Positions 1 to 40,790 are shown, numbered from the stretch's first letter. The stretch: DNA of 64,000 nucleotides from Megalonaias nervosa (GCA_016617855.1 JAECUM010009686.1:38823-102822), one strand, 5' to 3'. Notes: generated from the sequence alone by a model not told the origin. Program-made: numbers and translations.

Positions 1-1260
1 ATGAGATGGTTTCCTGTTCATCTGTTCATGAGCACAAGTTTTTTATCACTACTGTTCCTGAACTACCTGGTGGATGGATTGCCATGAAGCAATACACACA
101 CACATTCATCCCATAGTCCAGTTGGTCCTCAATGAAAATGGTGCAGCTCGCACATCCAATATGGCTGCTACAGCAGCCATCTTGAAAGTCTTGTTATGGC
201 TAATCCTCCTGAATGGATGGCTTATCTACATGGGGTTTTCCTAAAAGATTTCTGATGTCCAGTTGGTACTAAATGAAAATGGTGCCACTCTGATGTCCAA
301 GATGGTTGCCAAGGCAGTCATCATGAAAATTTTGTTATGGCTATTCCATCTAAATATAAAGTCATTTTCACCAGAATACTTCTCATGATGTCTAGCAGTT
401 CCTCAATGAAAATAGTGCCAATCTGACATCTAATATGGCTGTAATAGTGACCATCTTCAATATTTTTTTTTTATTGCTGCTACACCTGAATAGATGGTCA
501 TATATGTCTAGTTGGTGCTAATGAAAATGGTGTTGATCTGACATCAAAGGCAGCCATTTCAAAATCTTGTCATCATTCTCTTGAACAGAAAGTAATATTG
601 ACATGGGGTTTCCACTAGAAGACTTCTTATGAGGTCTAATTGATTTAAGTAAAAATGATGCTGATCTGATGTCCAGTATGGCCACTGTGGCAGCCATCTT
701 GAAAATAACATTATTGCTAATCGTTCTGAATGGATGGTCATTTCAGCATAGGATTTTCATTGAAAGATTTCTTAGGGTGTCCTTTTGTTCCTAAATGAAG
801 TGGTACTGATCTGATGTCCAATATGACCACAACAGCAGCTGTCTCAAAATTCTTGTTAGTGCTACTCCTTGTTGTATTGACATGGGGTTTTGACCACAAG
901 ACTAATGATGATATATATTTGGTTCTGAATTTGCTCCTGAATGAAAATGGTGCTTGCAAATCTAGAATGGCTGCTGCTGCTGCCATCTTGAGAATCTTTG
1001 CTACATCTCCTGAACGGATGGTCGTATCATCATGGGATTCTTTCTTAAAGATTTCTTATGATGTCTAGTTGGTCCTAAATGAAAATTTCCATTCAGACAT
1101 CTAGTATGGCCATCTTGAAAATATTATCACTACTTCTCCTAAGTTAATGATTATATCAGCATGGGTTTTTCACTGAAAGACTTATGATGCCTACTTGATC
1201 ATTAATAAAAATGACACCAAACTGAACTCAAACATGGCTACCACAATTGCATCAGGAAGG
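1..1260 (+). repeat. Degenerate ~140-bp tandem array (pearl/Helentron-like core?)
   Basis: About eight diverged units follow each other at 113-143-bp spacing. Each carries, in order, a segment like AATATGGCTGC, then CAGCCATCTTGAAAATC, a short T-rich stretch, CATGGGGTTTTCAC and GATGTCTAGTTGGTCC. The array is cut by the window's left edge. The same unit recurs at four other places in this window. A conserved left flank (ACACATTCATCCCA) and a conserved right flank elsewhere suggest a mobile element with a tandem core, as in bivalve pearl elements. That family assignment is inference. Confidence 0.7.
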
Positions 1261-1589
1261 GGCAGCATATAATGTTACTTCTGTCTACTTGTCAGCTATG
1301 TTTTAAATTTAGGTCAGAATCTCAGGTATGGTTTAATACATTTATTGTTTGATGAAGATATTTATAGTTCCCATATAGTTTATCAAAATTCATTGGTGAG
1401 TTATATGCAGACAAGTATATGTCAGTCTGGTGGATTCCTCCATTAGTTAAATAATCTTGATCTAATGAGGCAGAGTGATTGACCTGACACCCCCCCCAAA
1501 CATTTAGAATAAATATCTCGTATTCAAAGTACACTGCTCAGTTGCTTTAGTGTATGCCAGTAATTCAGAACCCAGCTTTAATTCTGAAG

Positions 1590-1960
1590 TAGGTGTAGAT
1601 CCCATTTATATTTGCCCACCATAAGGCGGAGCACATTATGTTATGACGTCCATTTCATGTTTAATTTTCACACAGTTATTTTGAGTTGTCCATCATCTAC
1701 AGTCACCAAACTTTATAGCTGGCTTTCACTTGGGGTAAGGAAGAACCCTGTTGATTTTGGGGCCACAAGATCAGAGGTCAAGATTTCTGTGACTGAAACA
1801 TGAAAAATGGTTTCTGCACATCATCTTATGTCGTAATCATTTATGGTTAACAAACTCTGCTGATGGCTTGAACTTGGGCTAATGAAGAAGCATACTGATT
1901 TCAGGGTCAAAAGTCCAGCTCATATAGACTGAAAGAATAAACATGGTTTCTGCACAAAAG
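1590..1960 (+). repeat. GGTCA-rich dispersed repeat copy
   Basis: The copy contains the pattern 'aagaaccctgttgatttt', then GGGG..AGGTCAAG and 'ctgtgactgaaa', then 'aaaatggtttctgcaca', in two diverged rounds. The same order of segments recurs at about 7.5, 12.0, 17.7 and 27.0 kb. Such units are common in mollusc genomes as far as I know. No coding potential is seen. Confidence 0.6.
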
Positions 1961-2442
1961 TTTCAATTATCTACACAGCAGATTATTAAACATGTGGCAG
2001 ATTATAATGGGCTGTTTGTGGTACACCCATTTAACTGGGCCACACGTTTCCTTTGTAATTTCTCTCCTTGGCATCTTGGTTTCTTTGTTGCATACATCTG
2101 TAAAGATAAATGTAGCCAGTCATTTTTGTCAGTTCATAATCATAACCCTGTCTCTTCCAAATTTTTCATCAACACGTGATCTTGTACATTTGACAGTGCC
2201 CGGATGCTTCGAGATGAAAGATTTTTCTACATCGTTTTGTCACGCATTTTGAATTGGTTGTAAGCAGGACAGGAAGTGAAGACATTAGTTTTTGACAGTT
2301 TGACATAAATTTTACTGCTTTTTGACAACTTCCTGCATCTGAAGGAAAATTGACTTGGAAGTACAATTTTTTTTTTCAGTTCTGCCAAAGCTTTTATCTG
2401 GAAATATTACATTGCTTTATTTTCTGGAACAAAACATAATTT

Positions 2443-2492
2443 ATATAATAATAATAATACTGTAATAATAATAATAATAATAATAATAATGA
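2443..2492. repeat. (AAT)n microsatellite
   Basis: Near-perfect ATA/AAT trinucleotide run, interrupted once by 'ctg'. Confidence 0.95.
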
Positions 2493-3254
2493 TAACTTTA
2501 TTTAAAGTCGGTAACACAATTAGATAAGAACTAATCTATGTTGAGGTCCTCATACAAATCTGAAGTTTTTTTGTTTTCCAAAGGCAATCCTATACATGAT
2601 TTGTTGGCACAAATCCAAGCAAACAGATGGGCCAGAGTAATGTTGCCAATTAATTACCTGATTAATTACCTGTTTAGTGATGTATTTACTGCTGTGAACC
2701 AATCTGTTTCAGACACTTCTCATTTATCAGTCTGGACTGCAACATGGTTGTATTTACCAGCATGTATCACCTGTATTATAGTAACAATGGTAAACAAAAA
2801 TTAGTTTTCTTGTAAAGTTGTGTTCACTTATTGGTTGAGAAATCAACAGGAGACTAATGAAGTCAGTTAAAACTTGTAAGAGCATGGTCTCCCCAAAATT
2901 AACAGAAAATATAACATCATAAATCTGGATGCTGGTACAAGTTGTTACTGAGGAGAAGTATAAATACACATATGTATGCAAAGCAGAACATAGAATAAGA
3001 ACTAAATAAATATGTTTCAAAAGGTTGTTAGATAAATCAGTTACTTTAGTATTTTAGTTGTTTTAATGAAATTTTGCACAAAAAGATATTCTCAAGTTAA
3101 TTTTATGTTTTTTAGCTTTCCACAACAAAGTAGAGGAGAGTTATTGTACTTGACCCCCACCCACCCATGTCCACATCAATGTCAGTGTCCTCATCTGCAT
3201 ATATACATAAAAACATATATACCTATGTACAGCTTTATGGCATGTTTGTGTTTT

Positions 3255-3440
3255 TCTTTTATTTTTAACATAGCTTTAACAGTTTTAGTCATATCTCTAT
3301 GATGTCAGCAGTGTGGCAGTTGATAATGATGTCTAGCACTGGGGCATCATGCCACAGACATGTAAGTCTTTAATACAACTCGGCGAGGTTTGAACCCACC
3401 ACCTCCCACATCCTAGGTGGCAGCTTCATTGCATCCCAAA
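3255..3440 (-). mobile_element. tRNA-derived SINE copy (family A), partial
   Basis: It shares with the copies at 14.66 and 59.36 kb the block 'gtctagcactggggcatcat' and 'gccacagacatgta'. Its right side 'aacccaccacctccca' corresponds to the head region next to the pol III B box on the minus strand. It is diverged and lacks the middle of the 59-kb copy. Confidence 0.7.
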
Positions 3441-4179
3441 CATTCCTCTTTGGTCCCTGGAAACAGTTTAGATTGAGAAGGCAGCTTACTTTGAACATCT
3501 TGGGTAACTTCATGTATTTAGCTCAAGTTTAGTTCACTCTGCATATGTACTGCTACCTGGAATCATGAATCTTGGCAAGGCTTCTTGGCTCATCACAAAA
3601 GTAGGTCACTATGAGCCATATTTCATGCTTCTATGACTTGGGTTAAATTTTGTAATTTAAGTTAATTTCTCAAGCTTTGTTCATGGTAAAATAATGAAAC
3701 TAGAAGAACGTGCACATGTCTGTTAGTACCACCTCACTACAGGAAAATAAAGTCACTGTGACTGTCATTTCATATTGAACTGGCTTAAGTTAAGTTATTG
3801 CATTAGCATATGAACACAGGTTTCTTTTACCTCCTGTGCACATACTGTACCTGGAGCCATGAAACTTGTTTAGAGGATGCATCTTGCTGAGCACTACCGG
3901 TACATCCTCATCTCCAAAATAGGTCCCAGAGACCCATATTTCACACTCACTGATTTTGGTTAATTTTGTTTTAACTGTTATTACTTGAAATATTAAGCTA
4001 GATGATCATATATCTCTGTTAGTATCACACCCATGCAGAAAAGGTCATTGATCCACATTTCACATATTACTGGCTTCAGTTAAATGTTTGAGTTTAGCTC
4101 ATGACAACATAGGGTTTTTTTTGCATATTAGATACATGCAGTCCCATCTAGAATCATGAAACTTGTGTTTTCATCTGCT

Positions 4180-5010
4180 ACCTGAGCTGTAGTGTCCATC
4201 AAGCTAATTATTGATGCATGAACTAGGCTTGTACTACTTACTGGCTGTCACTTAAAGGCCACATTGGTGACCATCTTGAAATCTTGTTACTGCTGCTTCT
4301 CCTGAATTAATCATTGTATCAGCATCAGGTTTTCATGAAAAGACTTCATATGGTATCTAGTTGATCCTATAAAAATGATGCTATTCTGTCATCCAATGTG
4401 GCCACTATGGCAGCCATCTTAAAAATCTTGATATCACAAAGCATATTGCTGTAGGGTTTTCACCAGAAGACTTTTAATGATGTCCAGTTGGTCTTAATTG
4501 TGCAGATCTGACTTCATTATGACTACCACAGCAGCCATTTTGAAAATCTTGCTATTGCTACTCTGGAATGGATGGTCATATATTGAAATTACCATTTTTT
4601 CTGCCACTCAAGATGGATGACTGTTTCAACGATATACTTCTTATGATTCCTAGTTGGTGTTATATGAAAATGTTTCCAGTTGTATATCAGTTATGGCTGC
4701 TATGACAACTGTCTTGAAAATCTTGTTCTCACTACTTCCCCTGAATGGACGATCAATATGATATGGGATTTCTCCAAAAGTCTTCTAATGATATCCACTT
4801 TGTCCTACATGAAAGTGATGCCAAGCTGACATCCAATTTGTGTACCACAGAAGCAAATTTGAAAATTTTGTTATTGCTGAAGAATATCAGAGACAGTTTT
4901 AAAAACCTGACAGTTGAAAAGGAAGAAATAGTCTGATCATGAATTCCTGGAAACTCTTTTCACTCTGTTGAGCATCAGTCTCTTCAAGGGTCCCTTGCTT
5001 TTATATCCAC
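4180..5010 (+). repeat. Degenerate ~140-bp tandem array with conserved right flank
   Basis: About five units of the same ~140-bp repeat as at 1-1,260 are followed by a right flank ('gaaatagtct', then 'gagcatcagtc' and 'tcaagggtccc'). The flank is recognisable again at 15.2, 17.0, 28.65 and 37.3 kb. Recurrence of a defined flank makes this the end of an element rather than a plain satellite. Confidence 0.7.
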
Positions 5011-5764
5011 TGAAAGCTGTGGTCGGGGTTATGGTGTCATTCCTTGTTGCTCATCCAGTAAGTTTTGCATTTAAGTCACTAGTCAGAGCATTAGTCTTCA
5101 ATGAAGATATGTATAGTTCACCTATAATTTATTACAATTTATCTGATTTAATTTAATTTGCAGGTAAGTACAGGTATGCATGTCCATTAGATCCCTCCAT
5201 TAGCTGATTGGAATACTGGGTCTTTCAAAGGTAGAATGATGAACCTGAAACTCCCCAGCCTTTAATATACATTCAAAGCATGTATCCAATTTCTCAGTTT
5301 ACAACCATACGTCATCTGTCCCTAAATTTTGTTGGGGGAGTCATAGGAGATCACCTTAATACATGCATGTATTGTCTAGAAAATCTCACTACCCCGAGGA
5401 AACTACAATGCATTGGAAGGAATGTAGACCCTTCAAGCATATCACCTTGGCACCACTCTTAAGTGAGTTGGAGGATAACCACTCTACCAGTGAATCACTC
5501 CTTGAGTACTTCCTTGCCCAGCATTAAAGTTAACACTGTTTGAGCCACTTTAATGTGACTTTACAACATAGTTTCAGTTTATGAGCCAACAGGAGGATGG
5601 AAGAACCTGCATTATTGATGGGGAATGGGGTGTTGAAGTATGTAAGATGAGAGGGGGATTGGGATATTCATGCAGGCAATTGCTGGATATGCGAGGTGGC
5701 TGTTTATTATAGGTGACCATTATGGGAGGTTAGATTGTACAGTGTATTTGAATATTTTTTTCAG

Positions 5765-33504
<27,740 letters not shown>

Positions 33505-33574
33505 GCTGGCAGGTGTAACTGTCTGATTCCATCGGGAATGCATTGAATGGGGAGACACCAGCTGATCATGGAGG

Positions 33575-33580
33575 AATAAA
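33575..33580 (+). terminator. Polyadenylation signal of the PRMT6-like gene
   Basis: AATAAA lies 71 bp after the stop codon and is followed at once by TGTGTGCTCT, a GU-rich downstream element. It is the nearest canonical signal. Confidence 0.6.
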
Positions 33581-33671
33581 TGTGTGCTCTAGCTATACAT
33601 CTGAACATGCATGTTGTCACATTATTTTTCAATATTGTCATTGCAATACATTTACAAGAGTTTGAAGTTTT

Positions 33672-33865
33672 ATGAAAGGGTGTGATGCAGTCAAAAGATA
33701 AAATCTGTTATGAAAGGATGTGACACAGTCAAAAGATAAAATCTGTTATGAAAGAATGTGACACAGTCAAAAGTTGTTGTGAAAGGGTGTGACACAGAAG
33801 ATAAAATCTTTAAATGGGGTATTACACAGTCGGAGGATAAAATCATTAACAAGAGGGTGTGATTG
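33672..33865. repeat. ~45-bp tandem repeat, about five copies
   Basis: Units 'atgaaagggtgtgatgcag' then 'tcaaaagataaaatctgtt', the later ones shortened. It lies about 100 bp beyond the poly(A) signal. Confidence 0.9.
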
Positions 33866-34987
33866 TATCAATATTTAGTGATACATCCTATCTACAAAAG
33901 AACATTTCAGTGGAAAAAAGTTTAAGAGCGATGCATTTGAAAAGGAATATAACAATAACCAATACATTAATTATTTCTTTACATGTACTTTATCAATGAA
34001 ATTTGATGGATCAAAACTGCATCCATTGCTACAGGATTACATCTAGGATGCACGATTGTGACAGTCCTGCTAAAATTGATAATTCTGCTCAAAAGTTTTT
34101 AATCTGAAGGTATTATCCTAAAAAATAAGGATTGGGTGCAAAGTTTCATAAATTATGCCCTCTTTGTTTCCATGAAATGTAGAAATGAACCATTTTACTC
34201 CTATACAATGTTGTTATTGTGAACCACAAAATTCATTAGGTTGAAGAGCAATGGTAACTGATGAATGCTGACATTGGCTAAAGTACCAGTTAAGTTGCTT
34301 TAACAAAACAGTGGAAGGCTGAATGTGATTAGATATTAATTCATTAAAAAAAATTGTAACCCTGGTTCAGCCAACTTCTGCATTTTTCAGTTGTCATCAT
34401 TCTTCAAAGAACTGATGGTGCCATCAACAGAATTTAAACTATGCAACCACTAGATTGTGCCTGGATATACTCGGTAAAGAAAAAGACACCAGAGTAAATA
34501 TAGTATGAATAAAGCAATCAAATTGTAAGCTGTACAACAGTGTTTGTATGGCTGCCAGTATGTGACATATTCTTAAAAATTTGACCTCCAGTTTTCCTGT
34601 TGATGCTGTGGAACAGAGGTTCACAGCACTGATTGTGATAGCAAAACATTGATCCCCACCCCAACCCCCAATACAAATCAGGGTCAGTGTCTTGCATTGT
34701 CAGACCACCTTCATATAATATGTCAACAGATCTGTATGCTGTTGTTTTTTATGAATTTTAATACTCAGCACAGACACTAATGATAGTAATGCTGGTGCAT
34801 CATAAGCTGTATGTTGACTCACTTTAATAGAACAAGTGTGTTTGCAGATTCTTCTGTTCATGTATCGACAAAGTATAAACATGCGAACTTAAGGATGGAC
34901 ATAAGGAGTTATCGACCATATGGTGGAAGGGAAGCCTGGTTATGGTATTCTAATATTGACATTGAGCTTTCACCTGAAAACTACTTA
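33866..34987. other. Intergenic, nothing recognised
   Basis: AT-rich DNA between the PRMT6-like gene and a DNA transposon. No exon, RNA gene or repeat family is recognised. Confidence 0.6.
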
Positions 34988-36907
34988 CCATATATACTCG
35001 CATATTTATACTCGCGTATAAACCCATTCGCATATAAACCAACACTCCAAACTGAATAGGTATAAGCACTAAAAAGAACATGACTCGTGTATAAGCCAAC
35101 CCACAAGTCCAAGATGGCATCACAAGATGCACACGGTAAGTTCTAAATGCATTTATTTATGTAAACTTTCATTAGCAAAATTACACATATACCTGTCTTG
35201 GGGTTGGCATATATGATTATTACATAGAAATGTTATGAATTTGTTTGAAAAGTTACAAAATTTATATAAGTTTGTGTTTTCTTATTGTTTCTACCTAATT
35301 CAGATTTGTGTTTAACTTGATCGGATAGTGACAAGAATTGAGCAATTGCTCGGTGCAGTAACACTACCTCTCCCTTTTTTACTCAATTATTGTTTATGCG
35401 TTATTGCAGTAGACTTTTTCTATCGGTGCACCAGTAATTATGTTTTATTTTGCCTTGAAATTCTAAATACCTAACCCATTAAAATGTGATCCCAGTATGA
35501 CAACAGTGAACAACAATAGGGTTTGATTGAATGCTTGCAATTAGGCTAATGAGTGTATTTACACAGTGAACAACAATAGGGTTTGATTGAATGCTTGCAA
35601 TTAGGCTAATGAGTGTATTTACACAGTGAACAACAATAGGGTTTGATTGAATGCTTGCAATTAGGCTAGTGAGTGTATTTACATAACGGCGCCATCGCAT
35701 ATACATTGTAGTTTTGAGCACATGCTGAATGAAGTACATTCCTCTGAATGAAGTACATCCCTTGGATTTGAATCATGGGTACCACTGCACTAAACTTTAA
35801 TGATATCTCCAAAATACAATAATGAAGTTTCAGAAACAATGCTTTGAAAATTATGCTAATACCTTAAAAACTGAGTTATAATTTGCTTTGATGTATGCGA
35901 TCTTACACCCCATTTTACAAAACCACAGTACTGGTAATCTTGCTAAATATTGTGGTGTGAAAGTAAATGACACATCAATGTACTGGTATAGTTGCCAGTC
36001 AAAATTCCCTCTTAACCCAAACCAGTTTCAGGGTTTTAATGATTAACTGTGCTGTTTTCCTGTCGGAAAACAAAAGACAAATCACCCAATTATAAACAAA
36101 GGAGATGCCAAAACATCCAGCTTTCCATTGTGTGGAAAATTATGATTTTGTTCAGCCAAAACACAAAAAAGTAAAATAGATTGATGATGATCTTAGTTGA
36201 TCTATATTCAGAATTTTAGCATTTATTATTAAAATTCTTTCATAAACATGTAACAGTTACACTGGCATGTGCCTTGCACAATTGAATGTGTGTACCTTTT
36301 CATAATGATTACCTCAATTTGTAGCATGACTTATATCATTGAGAAAGAATAACTCGTGTGTGGATCAATGTAAATGAAACAGCTAGCACGATTAGCAAAA
36401 AATGTTATCTGGAAGAATGCGATTTGGTCGAAACAGTGAATAAAGCAAAATCTGTATCTGATATGTTTGGGAATAAACAAGGATTAAAGTGATGCTAAGC
36501 ACGATTTGCACTGTGTAAGTACTATACATTATAGTACAGCCTGGTCTGCCAGTTAATTCAAACCGACCCATGAATTATGAAGTCTTTGGTTACCTTTATT
36601 TAATTTCCTGTTGGAGAAATCAGAAAATAAACACATGCAAAATAAACACAAAAGCAATCATAGTAGTATACAGCAGTTTAGTAAGTGTTGGGACACCAAG
36701 AATGTATTTTTTACGTGCATATACGGCTTGAGACATGGAAAAATAATTTTTTGGTGTCCAAGATTTACAGCCATTATGGTAGTCAACAAAAAAAACCTTA
36801 AAAACTTTAAAGTTTAGACTTTGGCCCATGGATAAGTCAACCCCTCTTCTTCCAGGCCTTTATTTTTTCCTAAATTATTCAGCTTATATATACACAAGTA
36901 TATACGG
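34988..36907. mobile_element. 1.9-kb non-autonomous DNA transposon with TA duplication
   Basis: The left end CCATATATACTCGCATAT faces the right end, whose complement starts CCGTATATACTTGTGTAT. TA flanks both sides (34,986-34,987 and 36,908-36,909). Secondary copies of TACTCGCGTATAAACC lie just inside the left end. The interior has a 60-bp tandem repeat and no transposase. TA duplication suggests a Tc1/mariner-type mobiliser. Its ends resemble those of the 210-bp MITE family. Confidence 0.75.
35503..35682. repeat. 60-bp tandem repeat, three copies, inside the 1.9-kb transposon
   Basis: Two units are identical over 60 bp and the third differs by one base near its end (start 'cagtgaacaacaataggg'). 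This indicates recent amplification. Confidence 0.97.
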
Positions 36908-36909
36908 TA

Positions 36910-37390
36910 TGTTGTCTAGCTTGTCCTAAGAGAAAATGATGCCGATCTGATACCTGTTTTGGCAAACACAGAAGCTATCTTGAAAGAGTTGTTATTACTG
37001 CTACTCCAGAAATAATGGTCACATCAAAATAATGATTTGACAGAAAGACTTTTTTGACCTCTGGTTGGAAATGAAAATGATGCCTCTTGGGCATCCAATA
37101 TGGCTGCAAGAGTGAGAATATTAAAATTCTTGTCACTAACTCTCCTGAATGAATTATCATATTGCTACATGGTTTCCAAGGCAATCTTCTTATGGTATAT
37201 AGGGTGTCCTCAATTAAAAATGGTACCAACCTCACATTCGGTATGCACAGCAGCTAATTTGAAAATCATATTGCTGAAAAATATTAAAGATGGTTCCAGC
37301 ACTTGGCAGATAAATAGAAGAAATGGTCTTGGAAATTCTTTTCAAGCAGTAGAGCATCAGTCCCTTCATGAGACTCTTGTTTCCTGATTG
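36910..37390 (+). repeat. Pearl-like element fragment with right flank
   Basis: About three ~140-bp units ('gcatccaatatggctgc') and the shared right flank ('gaagaaatggtctt', 'gtagagcatcagtccc') directly abut the 1.9-kb transposon. Confidence 0.7.
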
Positions 37391-37558
37391 CCCCTTCCCC
37401 ATTTTCGATCTTTGGGGGGACCAGTCAAAAATTACTAAAGCCATGATGCAACCATGTAGCTATGCACATAAATGGGTGTGATATGAGGATAGGAACTCCC
37501 ATTTTAACATTCAGACAAGGTGACATACTCATAATAGATCAAGAACCATTCAAGTAAG

Positions 37559-37560
37559 CA

Positions 37561-37600
<40 letters not shown>

Positions 37601-37618
37601 CACAGACACACACACATG
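37559..37618. repeat. (TG)n(TA)n compound microsatellite
   Basis: TG run passing into a TA run and then CA-rich sequence. Confidence 0.97.
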
Positions 37619-37835
37619 TACATATATACATGTTAAAAGTTGATGTTATTCGAAAGTGATACAATAGGAAGGGGGTTTGTATGTGGTCACTCAATACCAC
37701 TACTAATCTAAAACACTGAGTGTTTATATAATAGCCTCTTGTCTCTGGTCCAGTGTTGGGCTTTAAGCAAAATGTTTGTTACAATGATTCTGTCCACACC
37801 AAAATGAGGATAGTTTTTAAAGTTTAAAACTATAG

Positions 37836-38080
37836 GGGGAGCCACAGTAGCTTAGTTGGTAAAGGGTCATACTTGAAATCCAGACTGGGACCTTGCTGTA
37901 GCGATTGCCAGATTTCTGGTTAGGGATTGGGGTTTCTTTCCCGCTTTTGTTCCTTTTCCCCTCATTATGCCTAATCAGTTTCATGAGATTAAGTTTCCAT
38001 TGTTCCTTGGGTAACTGTTGTTGGTTTCCTGGTCACATTAGTTGTCCCAGGTCAGATAATACATGTATTGGCTTATCAAG
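37836..38080 (+). mobile_element. Probable tRNA-derived SINE
   Basis: Starts 'gggagccacagtagcttag' and 'ttggtaaagggtcatact', an A-box-like tRNA head. The following body is not seen elsewhere in the window, and the B box is degraded. Confidence 0.45.
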
Positions 38081-38212
38081 GTATGTATTGGTTTATCAAT
38101 GGATTATTTCTTTTTGATTTTGGGATATTTGGAGAGGAGGGTGTAGGTGACAGGAATTCCTCTGAGTTGCAGTTATGCCTAGGAGAGGTGGGTGGGGCTT
38201 CTGCATTTAAAT

Positions 38213-38428
38213 TATATACTTGCTTGTAAGTCAAGTACAACTGTAAACTACACAGACCCATATCTGCCATCACAAAATGCGCTAGCAGATCTGGTCTGTG
38301 CAGTTTAATGGGAGTAATCAATAGAACAAACAGCATACACCCTGATCTGTGGATGCATTATGCAGCGGCAGCTCAGGATCTTTTGTTGCTTGCAGTTGGA
38401 CTCAATTTATAAGCGGGTATATTTGGTA
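38213..38428. mobile_element. ~210-bp palindromic MITE, copy 4
   Basis: Ends ATATACTTGCTTGTAAGTC and ATTTATAAGCGGGTATATT. Inside are CAACTGTAAAC, GATCTGG and GCAGTTGGACTC arms. It lies 270 bp from copy 5. Confidence 0.8.
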
Positions 38429-38698
38429 TGCAAGGGGGTTTTCTCTTGATGTTTAACTCTGTAAGTTGTCAGAGAAAGTGTGTCTACTAATTAAAGAACT
38501 TGATTGAAGTTTTAAGAGTATCATCTGGATTTTCAAATAATTTGATTTTATCCCATGGGACAGAATATAAATCAATAATAAAATTTTTTTCCACAGCAAA
38601 ATTCTGTATGATCTGTAATTTACATGATGTGATTATTCTTTCAGAGTAAAAGTTATGATTTTGTTTTGCAAATGAGAAAAAGGTCACTTACAATTAAC

Positions 38699-38910
38699 TA
38701 CCATATATACTTGCATATAAGTAGAGGCAAACTGCAAACAACAAAGATCCTGGTCTGCTGTAGCATAATGTACCTGCAGATCAGGGTCTGTGCTGTTCTA
38801 CTGATTACTCTTAAGAAACTGCACAAACCCAGATCTGCCAGTCCATTATGTGAGGGCAGATATGCATCTGTGCAGTTTGCAATTGGATTGACTTGCGAGT
38901 ACATACTGCT
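38699..38910. mobile_element. ~210-bp palindromic MITE, copy 5
   Basis: Ends TACCATATATACTTGCATA and GACTTGCGAGTACATACTG. Inner blocks CAAACTGCAAAC and GATCTGCCAGTC are present. Confidence 0.82.
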
Positions 38911-39447
38911 TGCAACAGATACTTCAGCCAGATTGTTGTATACAAGATAAATTAAAAGTTTTGGTGTTTTTGTTTCTCAGGTTGGCTCAGTCACGAACTG
39001 GGGCATGTTCAAAGTTGCCATATTGTCTGTCCAATTTTTAGCACTTCTTGGGTCACTTGAGAGATCTTTGTTCATATCACCCATCATCAATATTTCTTTA
39101 TTGACAGTTAAGGCCATTTTAGTGCTTGTTAAGACTTGTCAAGTCACTTGGACCTAGCTTGAGACTGACTATAAATAATTAAAGTGTTTTACTGTTTTGT
39201 TCCTTTTTCTCAAACCACAGTCTTTCAATACCAGTATGCTCATACTCAGGTTTTCTAAGGTAATTAAGACTATCCTTAAAATATACCAGTATACTTCCAC
39301 CATCATTATCTTTGTTATCAATCGTAATCTCACTTTCAGAACAGTAATTGATAAAAGAAAAAGATATTTGATGCACATCAACTACTGAAGGAGAACATTG
39401 CACCTGCATACACACCACCCCCAGCACAAATACACCATACAAATAAT
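38911..39447. other. Intergenic, nothing recognised
   Basis: Between a MITE and the LINE fragment. No supported feature. Confidence 0.55.
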
Positions 39448-40520
39448 TTAATAATTGTATCTACATTCATGGTATTTGCTGGATGGCAGATTGGAAAGCA
39501 CTGAAGGTGGGGTTGTCATTGTACTATCAGGGAGTTGATTCCAGTAAACAGCTGCCCAAGAAAAACTTGCTGGTAAATGGTGACCCTGCACCGGTACATG
39601 ATAAATTTCTTTGAGTGGCTGTAGCTTGTAGATCTTATTGATGCTGGTGTCAGTTGGTAGATGCATGGTATGGCTACTATAATATTGATGTCTTAATATA
39701 ATTGGGTAATATCTGCATGCATATGCCATTATTGTAACAGTAGTCATTCCAAGGTGTTGATTGTAGCAGGAGTGCTGTAAAAGGTGTGCATGTTTTATGG
39801 CTTATTGAAAACTAAACAGGCTACATTCCACTGGATCATTTCCACTTGCATAAGCTGGGTATTTTGTTGAGGGTTCCAGATTGTGGATGCCTAATCCAGC
39901 TTCATTTTCAGCCTTACTAAACTGAAGTAGGCTTTCTCATTATTTGATGGACAGTTTCTTAAGTTGCATTTTAGAAATCCAGCTTACTTGAAGCTTGTTG
40001 TGGATGTTAATGTGTAGGTTGTACTTCCAGGTTGTTGCTTCTAGGTATGGATGGTTCTCCATAACATAGAGAGCTTGGCTTTCCATAAATGTAGGTGAAT
40101 TACAGCTTGGATGTTTCATTTGTGACCTGCAAGATACCGTATTTCTTAACTTCAAACTCCATATACCATTATTGGCTCCTTTACCAAAGTGTCTAGATCT
40201 TTTGGGTAAAAGCAGGTGTTCATTGTAGTTGTTCAGCTGTTTGTACACTAAGCAGTTATCAATGTAGACATGGGCAGTTGCATGTAGATTGTTGGAAATA
40301 TCATTTATATAGATCAGGAACAGAGTTGGTTCAAGTACTGTCCCCAGGGGAATGCCAGAAGATACAGGAACAACATGCTGCCTTCAACCTGGTGGGAAAG
40401 AATCAATGGAACTAGGAGTGTCTTCTGTTACACCATAATATAACATGTGACAATCTCTGGTATGGGACTTTGTCAAAAGCGTTTGATTTTCCATGAAGTT
40501 CCAGGCATGTGATTGGCATG
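39448..40520 (-). mobile_element. Dead non-LTR retrotransposon (Jockey/CR1-like) reverse transcriptase fragment
   Basis: On the minus strand the order is AFDKVPYQRL-like sequence near 40,466-40,482, then SGIPLGTVLEPTLFLIYIND at 40,303-40,362 (RT domain B), a catalytic box and a C-terminal stretch with AAVYWNQLPD near 39,520. The catalytic [FY]ADD box reads YIDN, so the enzyme is inactive. Frames are broken between segments. Only the 3' half of an RT ORF is present and there is no endonuclease, as usual for a 5'-truncated LINE. Confidence 0.8.
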
Positions 40521-40559
40521 TTTGTACTGATTTTCCCAGTGGTGAGTTGCTGCAAGCTC

Positions 40560-40790
40560 ATTCACTGAAACCAAATCAACACTCTGTTGATGCACTGGGG
40601 AATGTGTTTCTTTGCTTGGCTTTGGTGAATTAGCATTCTATTGTTTCATTGGGGGAAGGTGTTTCTTTGCTTGGCTTTGGTGAATCAGCATTCTGTTGTT
40701 TCATTGGGGGAAGGTATTTCTTTGCATGCTTTTAGTGCATAACGATTCTGTTGTTGCATGCTGGAAGGTATTTCTATGTTTGAATTTGAG
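40560..40790. repeat. ~65-bp tandem repeat, about four copies
   Basis: Units contain 'ttgtttcattgggggaagg', 'tttctttgcttggctttgg' and 'tgaatcagcattctg'. The later copies are eroded. Confidence 0.85.

Larger units (their letters stand above)
1..5764. other. Intron (or upstream) sequence of the PRMT6-like gene, 5' of the first visible exon
   Basis: No exon was found here. The first visible PRMT exon begins at 5,765 with a split codon, so at least one coding exon, the one carrying SAM-binding motif I, should lie further left. The stretch is AT-rich and repeat-filled: two degenerate ~140-bp arrays, a GGTCA-rich repeat, a trinucleotide run and a SINE copy are listed separately. In 1,261-1,589, 2,493-3,254, 3,441-4,179 and 5,011-5,764 I see nothing recognisable. 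Confidence 0.6.

Noticed and set aside
559..1068. Several 60-84-residue frames near the left edge
   Set aside because: They fall entirely in the degenerate ~140-bp tandem array and show no exon features.
35479..35739. 86-residue repetitive minus-strand frame
   Set aside because: Derived from the 60-bp tandem repeat in a non-autonomous transposon.
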